Source: Solobacterium moorei (lineage in GTDB: Bacteria > Bacillota_I > Bacilli_A > Erysipelotrichales > Erysipelotrichaceae). Taken from it: a DNA stretch of 64,000 nucleotides. The notes beneath the pieces are model-generated. The model saw only the letters and a list, made by a program, of their open reading frames with translations, was not told the DNA's origin and made no database searches. The stretch covers positions 1,488,001 through 1,552,000 of the forward strand of contig NZ_AP028934.1 of NCBI RefSeq assembly GCF_036323475.1, written 5' to 3'. Made by a program: the position numbers and the translations under genes. Below are positions 17,374 to 26,930 of this stretch, piece after piece. Every line of letters starts with the position of its first letter. Within the stretch, counting starts at the first letter, position 1.

Positions 17374-18884
17374 GATTGCAGTTCTAAATCAACTGTAATT
17401 TGGTAGTAGTCCGTAACGTGAGGGGTAAAATTCTTCAATTCTTTTCTTGTTGCGAAAATCAAGTTATTAAATCCAATGTACGTAATGCTATAACTTGACA
17501 ACAATATTTCTTCAATCTGCTTAACAATTTTATTACGTTCCTTTGTATCGTAGGAATTATTCAACTGTTTTAACAACACCTGCATTGCATGGTTATCATA
17601 CCCAGAGTAATTCACAGAGCCGCCTTCGGATAATAACGCGTTTAAGTAGTATGCAGGATCTCCTGTAGGCATTGTTACCATAGAATAGAAACCTAAATCA
17701 TATTCTTTATTTGCTAGATACTTCGTGCCTTCATGTAATTGAAGTTCGGAGTGAATACCAATCTTCTTAAGTGCAGACTGTAATTCAGTCGCAATTGCTT
17801 CTTGCGATAGACGTTTGTAGTAAGCGATTGTAAGAGAGATGTTTTGACCATCCTTTTCTACATACCCATCACCATCTGTATCTACATAGCCTAGAGATTC
17901 TAAAATTTGCTTGGCTTCAGCTTCGTTATAAGAAGTTACATTAGAACTTGGTAATGCATACTCAGAATCACTTGTAAATGGTCCATCTGTAGCAGTCATT
18001 GTACCATCCAGCAAGTACTTTGCAATTGATTCTTTATCAATTGCTTTCGCAATTGCTTTGCGTAGTGATGTATCTGAAAGAGTCTCTGTATTCATATAGA
18101 GAGAATATACACGGCTAGATGGAATCATATGAATATCAAATTCATCAGTATCCTTTAACTGCTTGATTCCCTCAGGATTCATTTCTGTATATGCATCTAA
18201 TTCATGATTTTTGAGTGCTAGAATTGCAGTTTCTTTCTCAAGCATCTTCGTAACTGTAATCTCATCTAATTTCGGCGTTCCATTCCAATAGTTTGCATTT
18301 GGCTCAAGGACAATTTCTTGATCAGCTATAAATGACTTCACCTTATATGGACCAGTACCGATAGGCATCGTAGCCTTATCTTCCTTTGAAGCTAGATTTA
18401 ACATCGTAAACATCGGATCACTTAAATCAGATAATAATGTTGCGCGTGGTTCTACAGTCTTAATTGTGATTGTATGACCATCGATTTCATATTCAGCACC
18501 CTTTAAAAAGTTAGCTCTTGCATTTTCTTGTGCAATATGATGTAGATTATCCACTACACTTTTAGCATCCATTGTTGTGCCATCTGAGAATTTAATATTC
18601 TCACGTAGTGTTAACTTCCATGTCTTCGTATCAATATTTTCTGCGTTCGATACGAGCCATGGTTTGATTTCCATATTATCTTCTACTTTAAATAAGGTTT
18701 CCCCAATACCGTATCGAATGGTGAACCATCCATTCCACTCTAAAGCAGAATCTAAAGATGCAGTGAACTGTTCTGTACCAATGCGGATAGTACGTTTTAC
18801 AGTTTCATCTGTTTTTTGTGTTGGTGTACATGCAGACAACACTAACGTCATAGCCACAAATAATGCTTTAATCAATCGTTTCAT
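17370..18884 (-). CDS. Nickel/peptide ABC transporter solute-binding lipoprotein
   Basis: The start at 18884 follows AGGAGGGG and gives 504 residues; an upstream in-frame ATG at 18920 is less likely because it would precede the signal peptide. The lipoprotein signal is MKRLIKALFVAMTLVLSAC with the lipobox LSAC. The mature part is an SBP_bac_5 family binding protein (ALEWNGWFTIRYGIGETLF near 60; LRENIKFSDGT-MDAKSVV near 100). The family binds peptides or metal chelates. The short W-rich segment near residue 60 is common in clostridial relatives annotated as nickel binders, but the ligand is not certain. Confidence 0.85.
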   Translation of the reverse strand: MKRLIKALFVAMTLVLSACTPTQKTDETVKRTIRIGTEQFTASLDSALEWNGWFTIRYGIGETLFKVEDNMEIKPWLVSNAENIDTKTWKLTLRENIKFSDGTTMDAKSVVDNLHHIAQENARANFLKGAEYEIDGHTITIKTVEPRATLLSDLSDPMFTMLNLASKEDKATMPIGTGPYKVKSFIADQEIVLEPNANYWNGTPKLDEITVTKMLEKETAILALKNHELDAYTEMNPEGIKQLKDTDEFDIHMIPSSRVYSLYMNTETLSDTSLRKAIAKAIDKESIAKYLLDGTMTATDGPFTSDSEYALPSSNVTSYNEAEAKQILESLGYVDTDGDGYVEKDGQNISLTIAYYKRLSQEAIATELQSALKKIGIHSELQLHEGTKYLANKEYDLGFYSMVTMPTGDPAYYLNALLSEGGSVNYSGYDNHAMQVLLKQLNNSYDTKERNKIVKQIEEILLSSYSITYIGFNNLIFATRKELKNFTPHVTDYYQITVDLELQS

Positions 18885-19683
18885 ACCGTTTCCCCTCCTG
18901 ATTATGAAAAGTCTTCGCAAATTGATTTATCAAAAATACAGTGATGAAGATAAACAAACATGGAAATAAAGAAATCCATGGTGCGGATGTTAAATATTGT
19001 CTTCCTTCACTGATCATAGAGCCCCATTCTGGCGTTGGAACTTTTACTCCAATGCCTAAAAAGCTAAGTCCTGCAAGAGACAATAACATATTCGCAAAGT
19101 TTAAGGTCAATGTCACTATCATTACGTTTCGAATATTCGGTAGAATATGTTTCAATAGTATTTCGATATCACTTAATCCTGCAAATTTTGCAGCTGTTAC
19201 GTATAATTCTGATTTCTCTTTGAGTGTAGCAGATCTTGCCAAGCGAGCAAACAACATCCAATCGCTAATTGCTAATGCAATCATCGCATTATGTAAGCCA
19301 CCTCCTAGTATTCCCGCAATCGCTATCGCAATTAACATTTGTGGAAATGCTAGGAACAAATCACAAATAGCCATGAGCACTTCATCCAAAAAACCACCCA
19401 TATAACCACTAATCATGCCGATAAAGATACCAAAGCCTCCAGCAACTACTACGATTACTATCGTAGATAGAATACTAATTTTCGCAGCTGCGATTGTTCG
19501 TACAAATACATCTCTTCCAAAAGCATCTGTCCCAAAAAAGTGATGAATACTAGGTGCTTGTAAACGAATAGCTAGATTTGATTCTAAAATCATCTTTGGT
19601 AACATTAATTCCATCACAACACTGCATAATAATAAACCTGCAAGCATGATAATCATCATCCACTGTTTACGATTAAGCTTCAT
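18868..19683 (-). CDS. Nickel/peptide ABC transporter permease (NikC/DppC type)
   Basis: The ATG at 19683 follows AGGTGG by 8 nt, giving 271 residues; a GTG at 19695 in frame is the alternative. Six hydrophobic segments are visible. The family start HHFFGTDAFGRDVFVR is at about 45-60 and the EAA loop ATKFAGLSDIEILLKHILPN-type sequence (AAKFAGLSDIEILLKHILPN) is at about 175. It overlaps the upstream permease by 11 nt and the downstream binding protein by 17 nt. Confidence 0.9.
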   Translation of the reverse strand: MKLNRKQWMMIIMLAGLLLCSVVMELMLPKMILESNLAIRLQAPSIHHFFGTDAFGRDVFVRTIAAAKISILSTIVIVVVAGGFGIFIGMISGYMGGFLDEVLMAICDLFLAFPQMLIAIAIAGILGGGLHNAMIALAISDWMLFARLARSATLKEKSELYVTAAKFAGLSDIEILLKHILPNIRNVMIVTLTLNFANMLLSLAGLSFLGIGVKVPTPEWGSMISEGRQYLTSAPWISLFPCLFIFITVFLINQFAKTFHNQEGKRYETID

Positions 19684-20614
19684 GACTATCACCACCTAAC
19701 CGTATCCGTGGGTCAAATATTCCATAGAATACATCTGCCACTAAATTAATCATGACATACGCAAGCACAAGCCACACTACAACACCCTGAATAATTGGGA
19801 TATCTTTACTAATGACCGCATCTATCAATAGTTTGCCAAGTCCTGGCCAATTAAAAATGGTTTCAATTAGTGCAACACCACTTAAAAGACTTCCAAAAGA
19901 AACAGCAGTTAAAGTAATCACTTCAACCATTGCACTACGCAAAACAGTATGGAACAGAATTGAAACTGTACCAATTCCTCTGGCGCGTAAGCCTCTGATG
20001 TAGTCTTTCTCTAATTCACGACTAGCAATCTTTTGAATCTGTTTGATATATCGAAATGACATACCAAGCATGATGGTTAAACTAGGCATAATAACACCTG
20101 TATTACCCTTTGGTAATACACTAAAGATATGGAACACGGAAGTAAATAAATACAACAACAATAGCCCAATTATAAAGGTGGGAATCGATATCCCTACCTG
20201 TGTTATCGCATCAATCAACTTTGAAAGTCTTGATTGCTTGCGGTATGCACAATAGATTCCAAGTGGCAAAGAAATTACCAGTGTTAATACCATACTGTTA
20301 ATCGCAATCGATATTGTATATGGTGCAGCTTTCATAAGCTTTTCAAAAACGGGACGACCATCCTGATAAGAAGTACCTAGATCTCCTTTCAAGAAAGAAA
20401 CCCACCAGTTTTGATATTGGATAAAAAATGGTTCATCCAAGTGATGTTCATGACGGAACTGTTCTAACATCTCTTCAGTTGCCGGAGTCCCTGCTTGGTG
20501 GAAATGCATATGTGCAGGATCACTTGGTGAAAGATAAATTAAACTAAATGTGATAAGCGTAACTCCTATGACAATAGGAATTGTACGCAATAAACGCTTG
20601 ATAAAATATTTCAT
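19673..20614 (-). CDS. Nickel/peptide ABC transporter permease (NikB/DppB type)
   Basis: A 313-residue permease opening with MKYFIKRLLRTIPIVIGVTLITF, the usual first span of NikB/DppB. It has LSPSDPAHMH in the first loop and the EAA motif YIRGLRARGIGTVSILFHTVLR near 205. The C-terminal GIFDPRIRLG is a family hallmark. It is the first gene of the importer operon. The order permease, permease, binding protein, ATPase, ATPase is complete. Confidence 0.92.
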   Translation of the reverse strand: MKYFIKRLLRTIPIVIGVTLITFSLIYLSPSDPAHMHFHQAGTPATEEMLEQFRHEHHLDEPFFIQYQNWWVSFLKGDLGTSYQDGRPVFEKLMKAAPYTISIAINSMVLTLVISLPLGIYCAYRKQSRLSKLIDAITQVGISIPTFIIGLLLLYLFTSVFHIFSVLPKGNTGVIMPSLTIMLGMSFRYIKQIQKIASRELEKDYIRGLRARGIGTVSILFHTVLRSAMVEVITLTAVSFGSLLSGVALIETIFNWPGLGKLLIDAVISKDIPIIQGVVVWLVLAYVMINLVADVFYGIFDPRIRLGGDSHEA

Positions 20615-20802
20615 TGTAAATTCCTTTGCATAGTTGAATATATCTTCAACTAATATCTACAGAAACAAAATACATTAGCACTATCGCTAATGTATCACTT
20701 TTGCCTGTATTTTAGCTACATAAATGCTGTTTCATGCACAACAAATGGTATGGGAATTCATTGCTTTCGTCAAGTCATATCACCATTCAATGGGAATAAT
20801 GC
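20615..20802. promoter_or_regulatory. Divergent intergenic region with two hairpins
   Basis: Between the importer operon and ppc lie a 6-bp hairpin GTTGAA/TTCAAC (20633-20650) and a perfect 9-bp hairpin TACATTAGC/GCTAATGTA (20671-20694). On the minus strand the second is followed by TTTTG. They could be operators or a leader attenuator of the importer. No known riboswitch is recognised. Confidence 0.4.
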
Positions 20803-20827
20803 TATAATTCTATCGTTATAAAGGAGG
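20803..20827 (+). promoter_or_regulatory. ppc -10 box and ribosome binding site
   Basis: A TATAAT at 20803-20808 is followed by AAAGGAGG at 20820-20827, 7 nt before the ppc ATG. The -35 position (TCACCA) is weak. Confidence 0.55.
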
Positions 20828-20834
20828 TATCATC

Positions 20835-23531
20835 ATGTTACCGAAGCTAGAAAACAGTAATAATATCACTGCTATTGAAGAAGAAATTCAAATACTCAAG
20901 AATCTTTTAAATACCGCAACGCAGAATATGATTCCTTCTGATAAATTTCATCTTATTGATGAACTCTCAAATTTATCCGCAAATCATGAATACGATAAGT
21001 TAACAAATTTGATTACTTCATTATCCAATGAAGATTTAGATATTATCTCTAGATACTTCTCTGTTCTACCTTTATTAATCAATATCACAGAAGACGTAGA
21101 CCTTGCTTATCAAGTTAACTTACAAAATAACATTGACCAAGATTACTTAGGTAAGATCTCCACTCAGATGAATATTATCTCAAAGAGTAAACATGCTAAG
21201 GAAATCTTAGAAAACTTGAATGTAGTACCAGTACTAACGGCACACCCTACACAAGTACAACGTAAATCAATGTTGGATCTAACAAATGAAATCCATCATT
21301 TATTACGTAAAGACCGTGACTGTAAAAAAGGATCCATCAATAAACGTAAGTGGAATGATAACCTTCACCGTTTAATTGAACTGATTATGGAAACGGATAT
21401 GATCCGTGAAAAGAAGTTAAAAGTGAAAAATGAAATCCGTAATGTGACTGACTATTACAACACTTCTTTGATTCCAGCTATCACAGCTTTAACTGCACAA
21501 TACCGTAAAGAAGCCGCAAAACACGGTATCGATGTCAGTGCTGCCACCCCTATTACTATGGGTATGTGGATTGGTGGTGACCGTGATGGAAATCCATTTG
21601 TTACCGCTGAAACATTAAAAATCTCTGCTACTACACAAGCAGAAGTTATCTTGAATTATTACATCCGCAAGATTGAGGAAATGTATTTCTACTATGCAGT
21701 TTCATCTAGCATCTCTCACGTCTCTCTAGATGTTGAAAAGATGGCTTCTCTTTCAAGCGATACTTCTGTCTACCGTGAGAAAGAACCATATCGTAAAGCG
21801 TTTCACTATATACTAGAAAGACTACAAAATACATATCGCAATTTTACGCAGAGTACAAATTATGAAGTATGTTATGAAACAGTAGAACAGTTCCAGAATG
21901 ATTTACTCACGATTAAAAAGTCTCTTATCGAAAATAATGATGCGATTCTAACAACCGGCAGTTTTAATGAAGTGTTACAGGCTACAGAAATCTTTGGCTT
22001 CTATCTTGCAAGTATAGATATGCGTCAAGACTCAAGTGTCTTAGAAGCGTGTGTTGCAGAGTTATTGAAGTCTGCAAATATCGAACAAGACTACAGTAGT
22101 CTTGACGAAGAAAAGAAGTGTGCCTTATTACTGGAACTATTAAACAATGACCCACGTATCTTATCAGCAACACACGCACCAAAATCAGAATTATTATCCA
22201 AGGAACTTGCGATTTTCCAAACCGCAAGAGAGCTTAAGGATCGCATGGGTGAGAATGTAATTCGTCAACATATCATCTCTCACTCCGAAAGTATCTCTGA
22301 TATGCTCGAATTAGCGACCCTACTCAAGGAAGTTGGATTAGTTGATAACGAACATAGTCGTATGCAGATTGTTCCACTCTTCGAAACAATTGAAGACTTA
22401 CAAAACGCAAATGAAATCATGCGTACATACTTAAATATTCCTCTTGTCAGAAAATGGTTGAATGATCAAAAGTTCTATCAGGAGATTATGCTTGGATACT
22501 CTGATTCCAATAAAGATGGAGGATATCTGTCCTCTGGTTGGTATTTATACAAGGCACAGCGTGAACTATCTGCCATCGGTGATGAATGTGGTGTAAAGAT
22601 TACCTTCTTCCATGGTCGTGGTGGAACAGTTGGCCGTGGTGGTGGACCATCCTACGATGCGATTACTTCTCAACCATTCGGTTCTATTAAAGACCGTATA
22701 CGTCTAACCGAGCAAGGAGAAGTCATCGGTAATAAGTATGGTAACCGAGACTCAGCATACTACAATCTAGAAATGTTGATTTCCTCTACTTTAAACCGCA
22801 TGGTTAATCCAATGGTATTAAGTAAAGAAACATTGAGTGAATACTACACGATCATGGATCCAATCGTAGAAAATTCAACTGTAATCTATCGTGATTTAGT
22901 ATTCAATAATCCACATTTCTATCCATATTTCTTTGCGGCAAGTCCAATCAAAGAAATATCCAGTTTAAATATTGGCTCACGGCCAGCAGCACGTAAAACA
23001 ATTACAGATATCAACGGCTTACGTGCAATCCCATGGGTATTCTCCTGGTCACAGAATCGAATCATGTTGCCAGGATGGTATGGTATTGGCTCAGCCATGC
23101 AACAATATATCGACCAAAACCCAGAAAAAAACCTAGCAAAATTACAGCAGATGTATCAGACATGGCCATTCTTTAAATCATTACTAGAGAATGCAGATAT
23201 GGTGCTATCTAAGTCAAATATGGATATTGCAAAACAGTATAGCAATCTTTGTAAAGATGAAGAAACCCGCTCTGTATTCGATCGTATTGAAGCTGAGTGG
23301 CAGCTTACAAAGAAAGTCTTACTACAGATTGAAAAACATACTGAACTCATTCAAGACTTACCTGCATTAAGAGGAAGCTTAGATTATCGTCTTCCTTACT
23401 TCGATATTCTAAATTACATTCAGATTGAGCTGATTAAACGTATCCGCCAAGGACAATACACAGAAGAGCTTGAAAAGACAATCCACGTTACCATCAACGG
23501 TATCGCAACCGGATTAAGAAACTCTGGATAA
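20835..23531 (+). CDS. ppc: Phosphoenolpyruvate carboxylase
   Basis: An 898-residue bacterial-type PEP carboxylase, close to the E. coli length. It makes oxaloacetate from PEP and bicarbonate to refill the TCA branch and supply aspartate. Catalytic signatures are [13 protein letters not shown] (about 133-145, catalytic His in TAHPT), [16 protein letters not shown] (about 554) and [16 protein letters not shown] (about 593). The C-terminal asparagine-type tail reads [10 protein letters not shown]. The ATG follows AAAGGAGG. It is one of few plus-strand genes in the window and is probably co-transcribed with the nitroreductase gene 9 bp downstream. Confidence 0.97.
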   Translation: MLPKLENSNNITAIEEEIQILKNLLNTATQNMIPSDKFHLIDELSNLSANHEYDKLTNLITSLSNEDLDIISRYFSVLPLLINITEDVDLAYQVNLQNNIDQDYLGKISTQMNIISKSKHAKEILENLNVVPVLTAHPTQVQRKSMLDLTNEIHHLLRKDRDCKKGSINKRKWNDNLHRLIELIMETDMIREKKLKVKNEIRNVTDYYNTSLIPAITALTAQYRKEAAKHGIDVSAATPITMGMWIGGDRDGNPFVTAETLKISATTQAEVILNYYIRKIEEMYFYYAVSSSISHVSLDVEKMASLSSDTSVYREKEPYRKAFHYILERLQNTYRNFTQSTNYEVCYETVEQFQNDLLTIKKSLIENNDAILTTGSFNEVLQATEIFGFYLASIDMRQDSSVLEACVAELLKSANIEQDYSSLDEEKKCALLLELLNNDPRILSATHAPKSELLSKELAIFQTARELKDRMGENVIRQHIISHSESISDMLELATLLKEVGLVDNEHSRMQIVPLFETIEDLQNANEIMRTYLNIPLVRKWLNDQKFYQEIMLGYSDSNKDGGYLSSGWYLYKAQRELSAIGDECGVKITFFHGRGGTVGRGGGPSYDAITSQPFGSIKDRIRLTEQGEVIGNKYGNRDSAYYNLEMLISSTLNRMVNPMVLSKETLSEYYTIMDPIVENSTVIYRDLVFNNPHFYPYFFAASPIKEISSLNIGSRPAARKTITDINGLRAIPWVFSWSQNRIMLPGWYGIGSAMQQYIDQNPEKNLAKLQQMYQTWPFFKSLLENADMVLSKSNMDIAKQYSNLCKDEETRSVFDRIEAEWQLTKKVLLQIEKHTELIQDLPALRGSLDYRLPYFDILNYIQIELIKRIRQGQYTEELEKTIHVTINGIATGLRNSG

Positions 23532-23540
23532 GGAGGATTC

Positions 23541-24059
23541 ATGAACTTTACTACATTGGCGAAAGAACGGCATTCTTGCCGTAAAATTTCTTCAAGACCT
23601 ATTGAAGCAGAAAAGTTAGAAGCTATTAAACAAGCAGCCATCGCTGCACCTACTGCTCATAACTTTCAACCACTAAAAGTCTGGTTGATTCAATCACCAG
23701 AAGCACTAGAAAAAATCAAATCCGTAACACAGCAAAAATTCCTACATACATCCCCTACGTGCTTCATCGTTGGTAGTGACGCAAGCAAAGGATGGGTACG
23801 TGAAGAAGATTCTATGAGCTTTGCGGATGTAGACGCAAGTATTGTTGCGACACACATCATGCTTGCAATCCAAGATGAAGGGCTAGCAACAACTTGGATT
23901 GGAAATTTTTCACCAGAGAAGATCAAAGAAGTATTCCCAATGATGAAATCTTATAACTTGATTGCCATCTTCCCTGTTGGATATGCTGAAGAAGACGCAA
24001 AACCATCACACTTACATACTACACGTAAGAGCGGAGAAGAATTTATTGAAACACTATAA
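23541..24059 (+). CDS. Nitroreductase family FMN-dependent protein
   Basis: A 172-residue nitroreductase-fold protein. ERHSCRKISSRPI (about 9-21) is the FMN-binding start, AAIAAPTAHNFQPLKVW (about 32-48) is the second flavin motif, and GLATTWIGNF near 115 is the usual third element. Such enzymes reduce nitro compounds, quinones or flavins with NAD(P)H. It has its own GGAGG and follows ppc by 9 bp. Substrate is unknown. A strong terminator follows. Confidence 0.88.
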   Translation: MNFTTLAKERHSCRKISSRPIEAEKLEAIKQAAIAAPTAHNFQPLKVWLIQSPEALEKIKSVTQQKFLHTSPTCFIVGSDASKGWVREEDSMSFADVDASIVATHIMLAIQDEGLATTWIGNFSPEKIKEVFPMMKSYNLIAIFPVGYAEEDAKPSHLHTTRKSGEEFIETL

Positions 24060-24064
24060 AGAAG

Positions 24065-24102
24065 AATAGAGAGATGATTATGTTCATCTCTCTATTGTTT
24101 TT
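24065..24102 (+). terminator. Terminator after the nitroreductase gene
   Basis: A perfect 13-bp stem (AATAGAGAGATGA / TCATCTCTCTATT, 6-nt loop) is followed by GTTTTT on the plus strand. It also separates the convergent minus-strand gene. Confidence 0.9.
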
Positions 24103-24439
24103 ATCCTACTTCAGTCATTACTTTTCCAATATAGTAAATTCCATATACCAAACCACTTACAATTACTAGGCGGAATAACGCAGATAAGGCTACTGTAAAA
24201 TATCCCCGTTTGTCATTGGTATCCAGTGGAATACATAGTAGTATTGCAAGTATCTTCATGATAATACTTGTGGTTACAATATATGCACCAAATCGGAAAA
24301 TAAAGCCAACCATTAGAAATCCAAATTCAACACTACATAAACCCAATGCAAAACCTAGCACAAAACATATCACTAAAATGATATCAATCGCAATGGATGC
24401 CCATAAACTTAGTTTTATATAATTCTCTTTTGTGTTCAT
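24101..24439 (-). CDS. Small integral membrane protein of unknown function
   Basis: A 112-residue protein with three or four hydrophobic spans (about 12-32, 36-56, 58-72, 85-108) and short loops. I recognise no family. The start ATG is at 24439 with a TAAGTTAAATG context and no strong Shine-Dalgarno. It is convergent with the nitroreductase gene and stands alone. Confidence 0.6.
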   Translation of the reverse strand: MNTKENYIKLSLWASIAIDIILVICFVLGFALGLCSVEFGFLMVGFIFRFGAYIVTTSIIMKILAILLCIPLDTNDKRGYFTVALSALFRLVIVSGLVYGIYYIGKVMTEVG

Positions 24440-24596
24440 TTAACTTACCTATCCACTACCAAAGTAGTCCTACTAATTGTCAATCGAAAAGTCTTTAATA
24501 GCAATTTCATCTTAGCATAAGAAGTGAATTTGTGAATATGTTTTATACCAATGATTGCTTATAGACTAAGTACTCCCATGAATTTACAAAATAAAG

Positions 24597-25628
24597 TTAT
24601 ACACCTTTGCTCTCTAATTCTTGTAGAACTTCAAAGATATCTCCATCAACACAGATACTACGTTCCACAATTTCCTTAGGACAATATGATTCTTGATAGT
24701 TTAGACATGCATATACAGCATTTGAATTCTCATACACCATTTGCCAAAAAGGATATTTGATGATAATGGGAGTATTCCCACCTACTTCAAGTTCTAGATA
24801 TAAAACATGTTTATTCTTATATTTCTCTAAAAACGCTGCGTATGCCGCAGATGCTTTATGCCATCCTTCATCTTCCACAAAGTTCTGATCTGCGCGTAAA
24901 TTCATTTCCATATCCGATACATCATCCATACATTTTGGAATCAAAGCAGTAGGTATCTCCATACGTATATTATGATTATTAGGTACTTGGAAGATACCAT
25001 GTTCATCCCTTACAAAACCCTGTGCTACCATTGCCTGCATAACCCATTCTTCATTATCATATGTCTTTTGATTTTTTTGATTAACACTTTGGAATAAGCC
25101 ATAATCTCCTTGTGTATAGAATATCCGTTTCTTGTCAAAACCACTTTTTTGAAACATGTGGTCTACATTTGTTGTAATTACAAAGTACTCCTTCTCTTGA
25201 ATGAGTCCTAATAGTTTTTGATATACCGATTTAGGTGGATTTACATAGCGATTAAAATAAATATGTCTTGCCCACCATGCCCAATAGATTTCCATTTTTG
25301 GAAATGGATAGAATCCACCTGAATACATATCTTGGATACCATAAGTAGCTGCAAAATCAAAGAAGTATTGTCTAAATCGTTTCCCACCATATGTAAAACC
25401 TGCAGCCGTAGAAAGTCCAGCACCAGCACCAATAACGATTGCATCAGCAGTTTTTATCGCATTAGCAAGTTGTTCTATTGTTTCTTGATCTAACTTTATA
25501 CCCTTATACATTTGACCACTAAAATTCCTTACACCGCGTAAACCATTTTGTATTGTTGTTTGGTACCCGTTTGGCAAACTACGATAAGAGTTGTTTGTAG
25601 ATTGCTTTGTCATCATTTTTAAAAACAT
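24597..25628 (-). CDS. Class M sirtuin (SirTM), predicted protein ADP-ribosyltransferase
   Basis: A 343-residue Sir2-fold protein. The NAD loop is IGAGAGLSTAAGF (about 66-78) and the TTNVD motif is at 152-156. Where canonical sirtuins have catalytic His in HG, this protein reads TQGDYG (Gln near 173), the change that marks SirTM enzymes. Those enzymes attach ADP-ribose to proteins instead of deacetylating them. The gene overlaps the macrodomain gene by 50 nt and its AAAGGGTG site lies inside that gene, so the two are coupled. No lipoate carrier GcvH-L or LplA2 gene lies beside it, so its target is open. Confidence 0.85.
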   Translation of the reverse strand: MFLKMMTKQSTNNSYRSLPNGYQTTIQNGLRGVRNFSGQMYKGIKLDQETIEQLANAIKTADAIVIGAGAGLSTAAGFTYGGKRFRQYFFDFAATYGIQDMYSGGFYPFPKMEIYWAWWARHIYFNRYVNPPKSVYQKLLGLIQEKEYFVITTNVDHMFQKSGFDKKRIFYTQGDYGLFQSVNQKNQKTYDNEEWVMQAMVAQGFVRDEHGIFQVPNNHNIRMEIPTALIPKCMDDVSDMEMNLRADQNFVEDEGWHKASAAYAAFLEKYKNKHVLYLELEVGGNTPIIIKYPFWQMVYENSNAVYACLNYQESYCPKEIVERSICVDGDIFEVLQELESKGV

Positions 25629-26385
25629 TAAATATCACCCTTTCCATTTTATCAGGATTACATTCCAGCCATTTTTCTACTGTCTTTACAGCCAGTTCTG
25701 CTGCCCGCTGATTTGGGAAACGAAATATACCTGTAGAAATACAACAGAATGCTACTGTTTTGAGATGATATTCTGCACACATCTCTAATACATTCCAATA
25801 ACAGTCCATCAACTGTTTCTCTAATGTACTATTTAATTCATTTTCTATAATTGGACCTACCACATGAATCACTTTCTTTGCAGGTAGGTTATATGCATCT
25901 GTAATCATTGGTACTGCTGTTGGTTGTTCATAGTCATTACCGTATTGCTTTCTTAACGCTTGCATCAATTGATTACATTCTTCTCTTAACTGTACGCCAG
26001 CATAGCTATGAATACAGTTATCAATACATGTATGCATAGGAATAAAACAACCTAGCATTTGAGAATTAGCCGCATTGACAATCGCATCAACTGCAAGTCT
26101 AGTAATATCACCTTGCCAAATAGATATGCCATGTTTTATTTCGTTAATCGAATCAATCTGAACAATTCCATTTTCTTCGATACATTCTTTTAAATATGCA
26201 TTCTGAACTTCTAGTACATCATCTGACATCTGCTTTGGCATACGAATATTCATTAAAGAACGCAAGATACGCTTCTTCTCTTCTATATTATTTGGGACGC
26301 GAATGTACTTATAATCTTTTGAATCCTCTTTAAATTTATCTACCAGATATGATAGTCGCTTTTCTTGTAGTTCACTTTTTATCAT
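25579..26385 (-). CDS. Zinc-dependent macrodomain protein, predicted ADP-ribosyl hydrolase
   Basis: The start at 26385 (after TTGGAGGTG) gives 268 residues. An N-terminal helical part precedes a macrodomain: IWQGDITRLAVDAIVNAANSQMLGC (about 90-115), then IPMHTCIDNCIHSYAG, which supplies the Cys-His-Cys pattern of Zn-macro enzymes. VIHVVGP and CISTGIFRFPNQRAAELAVKTV follow. Zn-macro proteins remove the ADP-ribose added by the paired SirTM. It lies just downstream of an Rrf2 regulator gene. Confidence 0.87.
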   Translation of the reverse strand: MIKSELQEKRLSYLVDKFKEDSKDYKYIRVPNNIEEKKRILRSLMNIRMPKQMSDDVLEVQNAYLKECIEENGIVQIDSINEIKHGISIWQGDITRLAVDAIVNAANSQMLGCFIPMHTCIDNCIHSYAGVQLREECNQLMQALRKQYGNDYEQPTAVPMITDAYNLPAKKVIHVVGPIIENELNSTLEKQLMDCYWNVLEMCAEYHLKTVAFCCISTGIFRFPNQRAAELAVKTVEKWLECNPDKMERVIFNVFKNDDKAIYKQLLS

Positions 26386-26404
26386 TGTCACACCTCCAAT
26401 TGTT

Positions 26405-26432
26405 TTAAAAAGATTCCGAATCATCGGAATCT
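26405..26432 (-). terminator. Terminator between rrf2 and the macrodomain gene
   Basis: A perfect 9-bp stem AGATTCCGA / TCGGAATCT with a 4-nt loop, followed on the minus strand by TTTT. No separate macrodomain promoter is obvious, so read-through from rrf2 is possible. Confidence 0.65.
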
Positions 26433-26871
26433 AATTTTGCTTTTGTAAAAGATCTTTCAACTCTGTTTTAAGATCAGCGAGAGTATATTTCTTCATCTCA
26501 TTTTCCATCACAGTTTGAATCGAATATAACTTCTGATCTAATAAAGTATGAATATTTCTTCCGACTGAACAGTTAGGATTCGGACTTTCATGGAAATGGA
26601 ATAGTTCTCCATTTTCTAAAGGTTCAATTGCGAGATACACATCACAAAAACTAATTTCATTAAGTGGTCTAGTGGTATCTACTCCACCAGTTCCTCTTGC
26701 AACGGTAACTAATCCAGCATTTTTAAGTTGTGTCAAAATATTTCGAATAATAACAGGATTCACATTTATACTCTGCGAAAGAAAATCACTAGTGAGTTTA
26801 TGTGTACCTTTAAATGTCTCTACACAGGCAAATATATGTAATGCGATTGTAAAACGGCTAGATATCTGCAT
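26431..26871 (-). CDS. Rrf2 family transcriptional regulator
   Basis: A 146-residue Rrf2-type winged-helix protein opening with MQISSRFTIALHIFACV. The wing region is NPVIIRNILTQLKNAGLVTVARGTGGV (about 38-64). Only isolated cysteines are present (near 16, 76 and 101), not the three-Cys iron-sulfur cluster set of IscR or NsrR. It resembles YwnA/CymR-like members that sense thiols or small molecules. A matching inverted repeat lies 37 bp upstream of its start and two more precede the NTF2-like gene, so it probably represses itself and that gene. SD: GGGAGGAAATTGAA. Confidence 0.85.
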   Translation of the reverse strand: MQISSRFTIALHIFACVETFKGTHKLTSDFLSQSINVNPVIIRNILTQLKNAGLVTVARGTGGVDTTRPLNEISFCDVYLAIEPLENGELFHFHESPNPNCSVGRNIHTLLDQKLYSIQTVMENEMKKYTLADLKTELKDLLQKQN

Positions 26872-26907
26872 TTCAATTTCCTCCCGCCATCATTCTATTA
26901 CTTTTTT

Positions 26908-26930
26908 GTTGTAAGTTAAACTATTACATT
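26908..26930 (-). promoter_or_regulatory. Candidate Rrf2 operator, copy 1 (rrf2 promoter)
   Basis: The plus strand reads GTTGTAA, 9 nt, TTACATT. On the minus strand a TTTAAC / 17 bp / TAGAAT promoter for rrf2 overlaps it, so the site covers the -35 region. The same 7-9-7 layout recurs at 27727 and 27776. Confidence 0.65.

Noticed and set aside
20671-20694. Riboswitch upstream of the ABC importer
   Set aside because: Only a simple 9-bp hairpin is present and no known aptamer fold was recognised.
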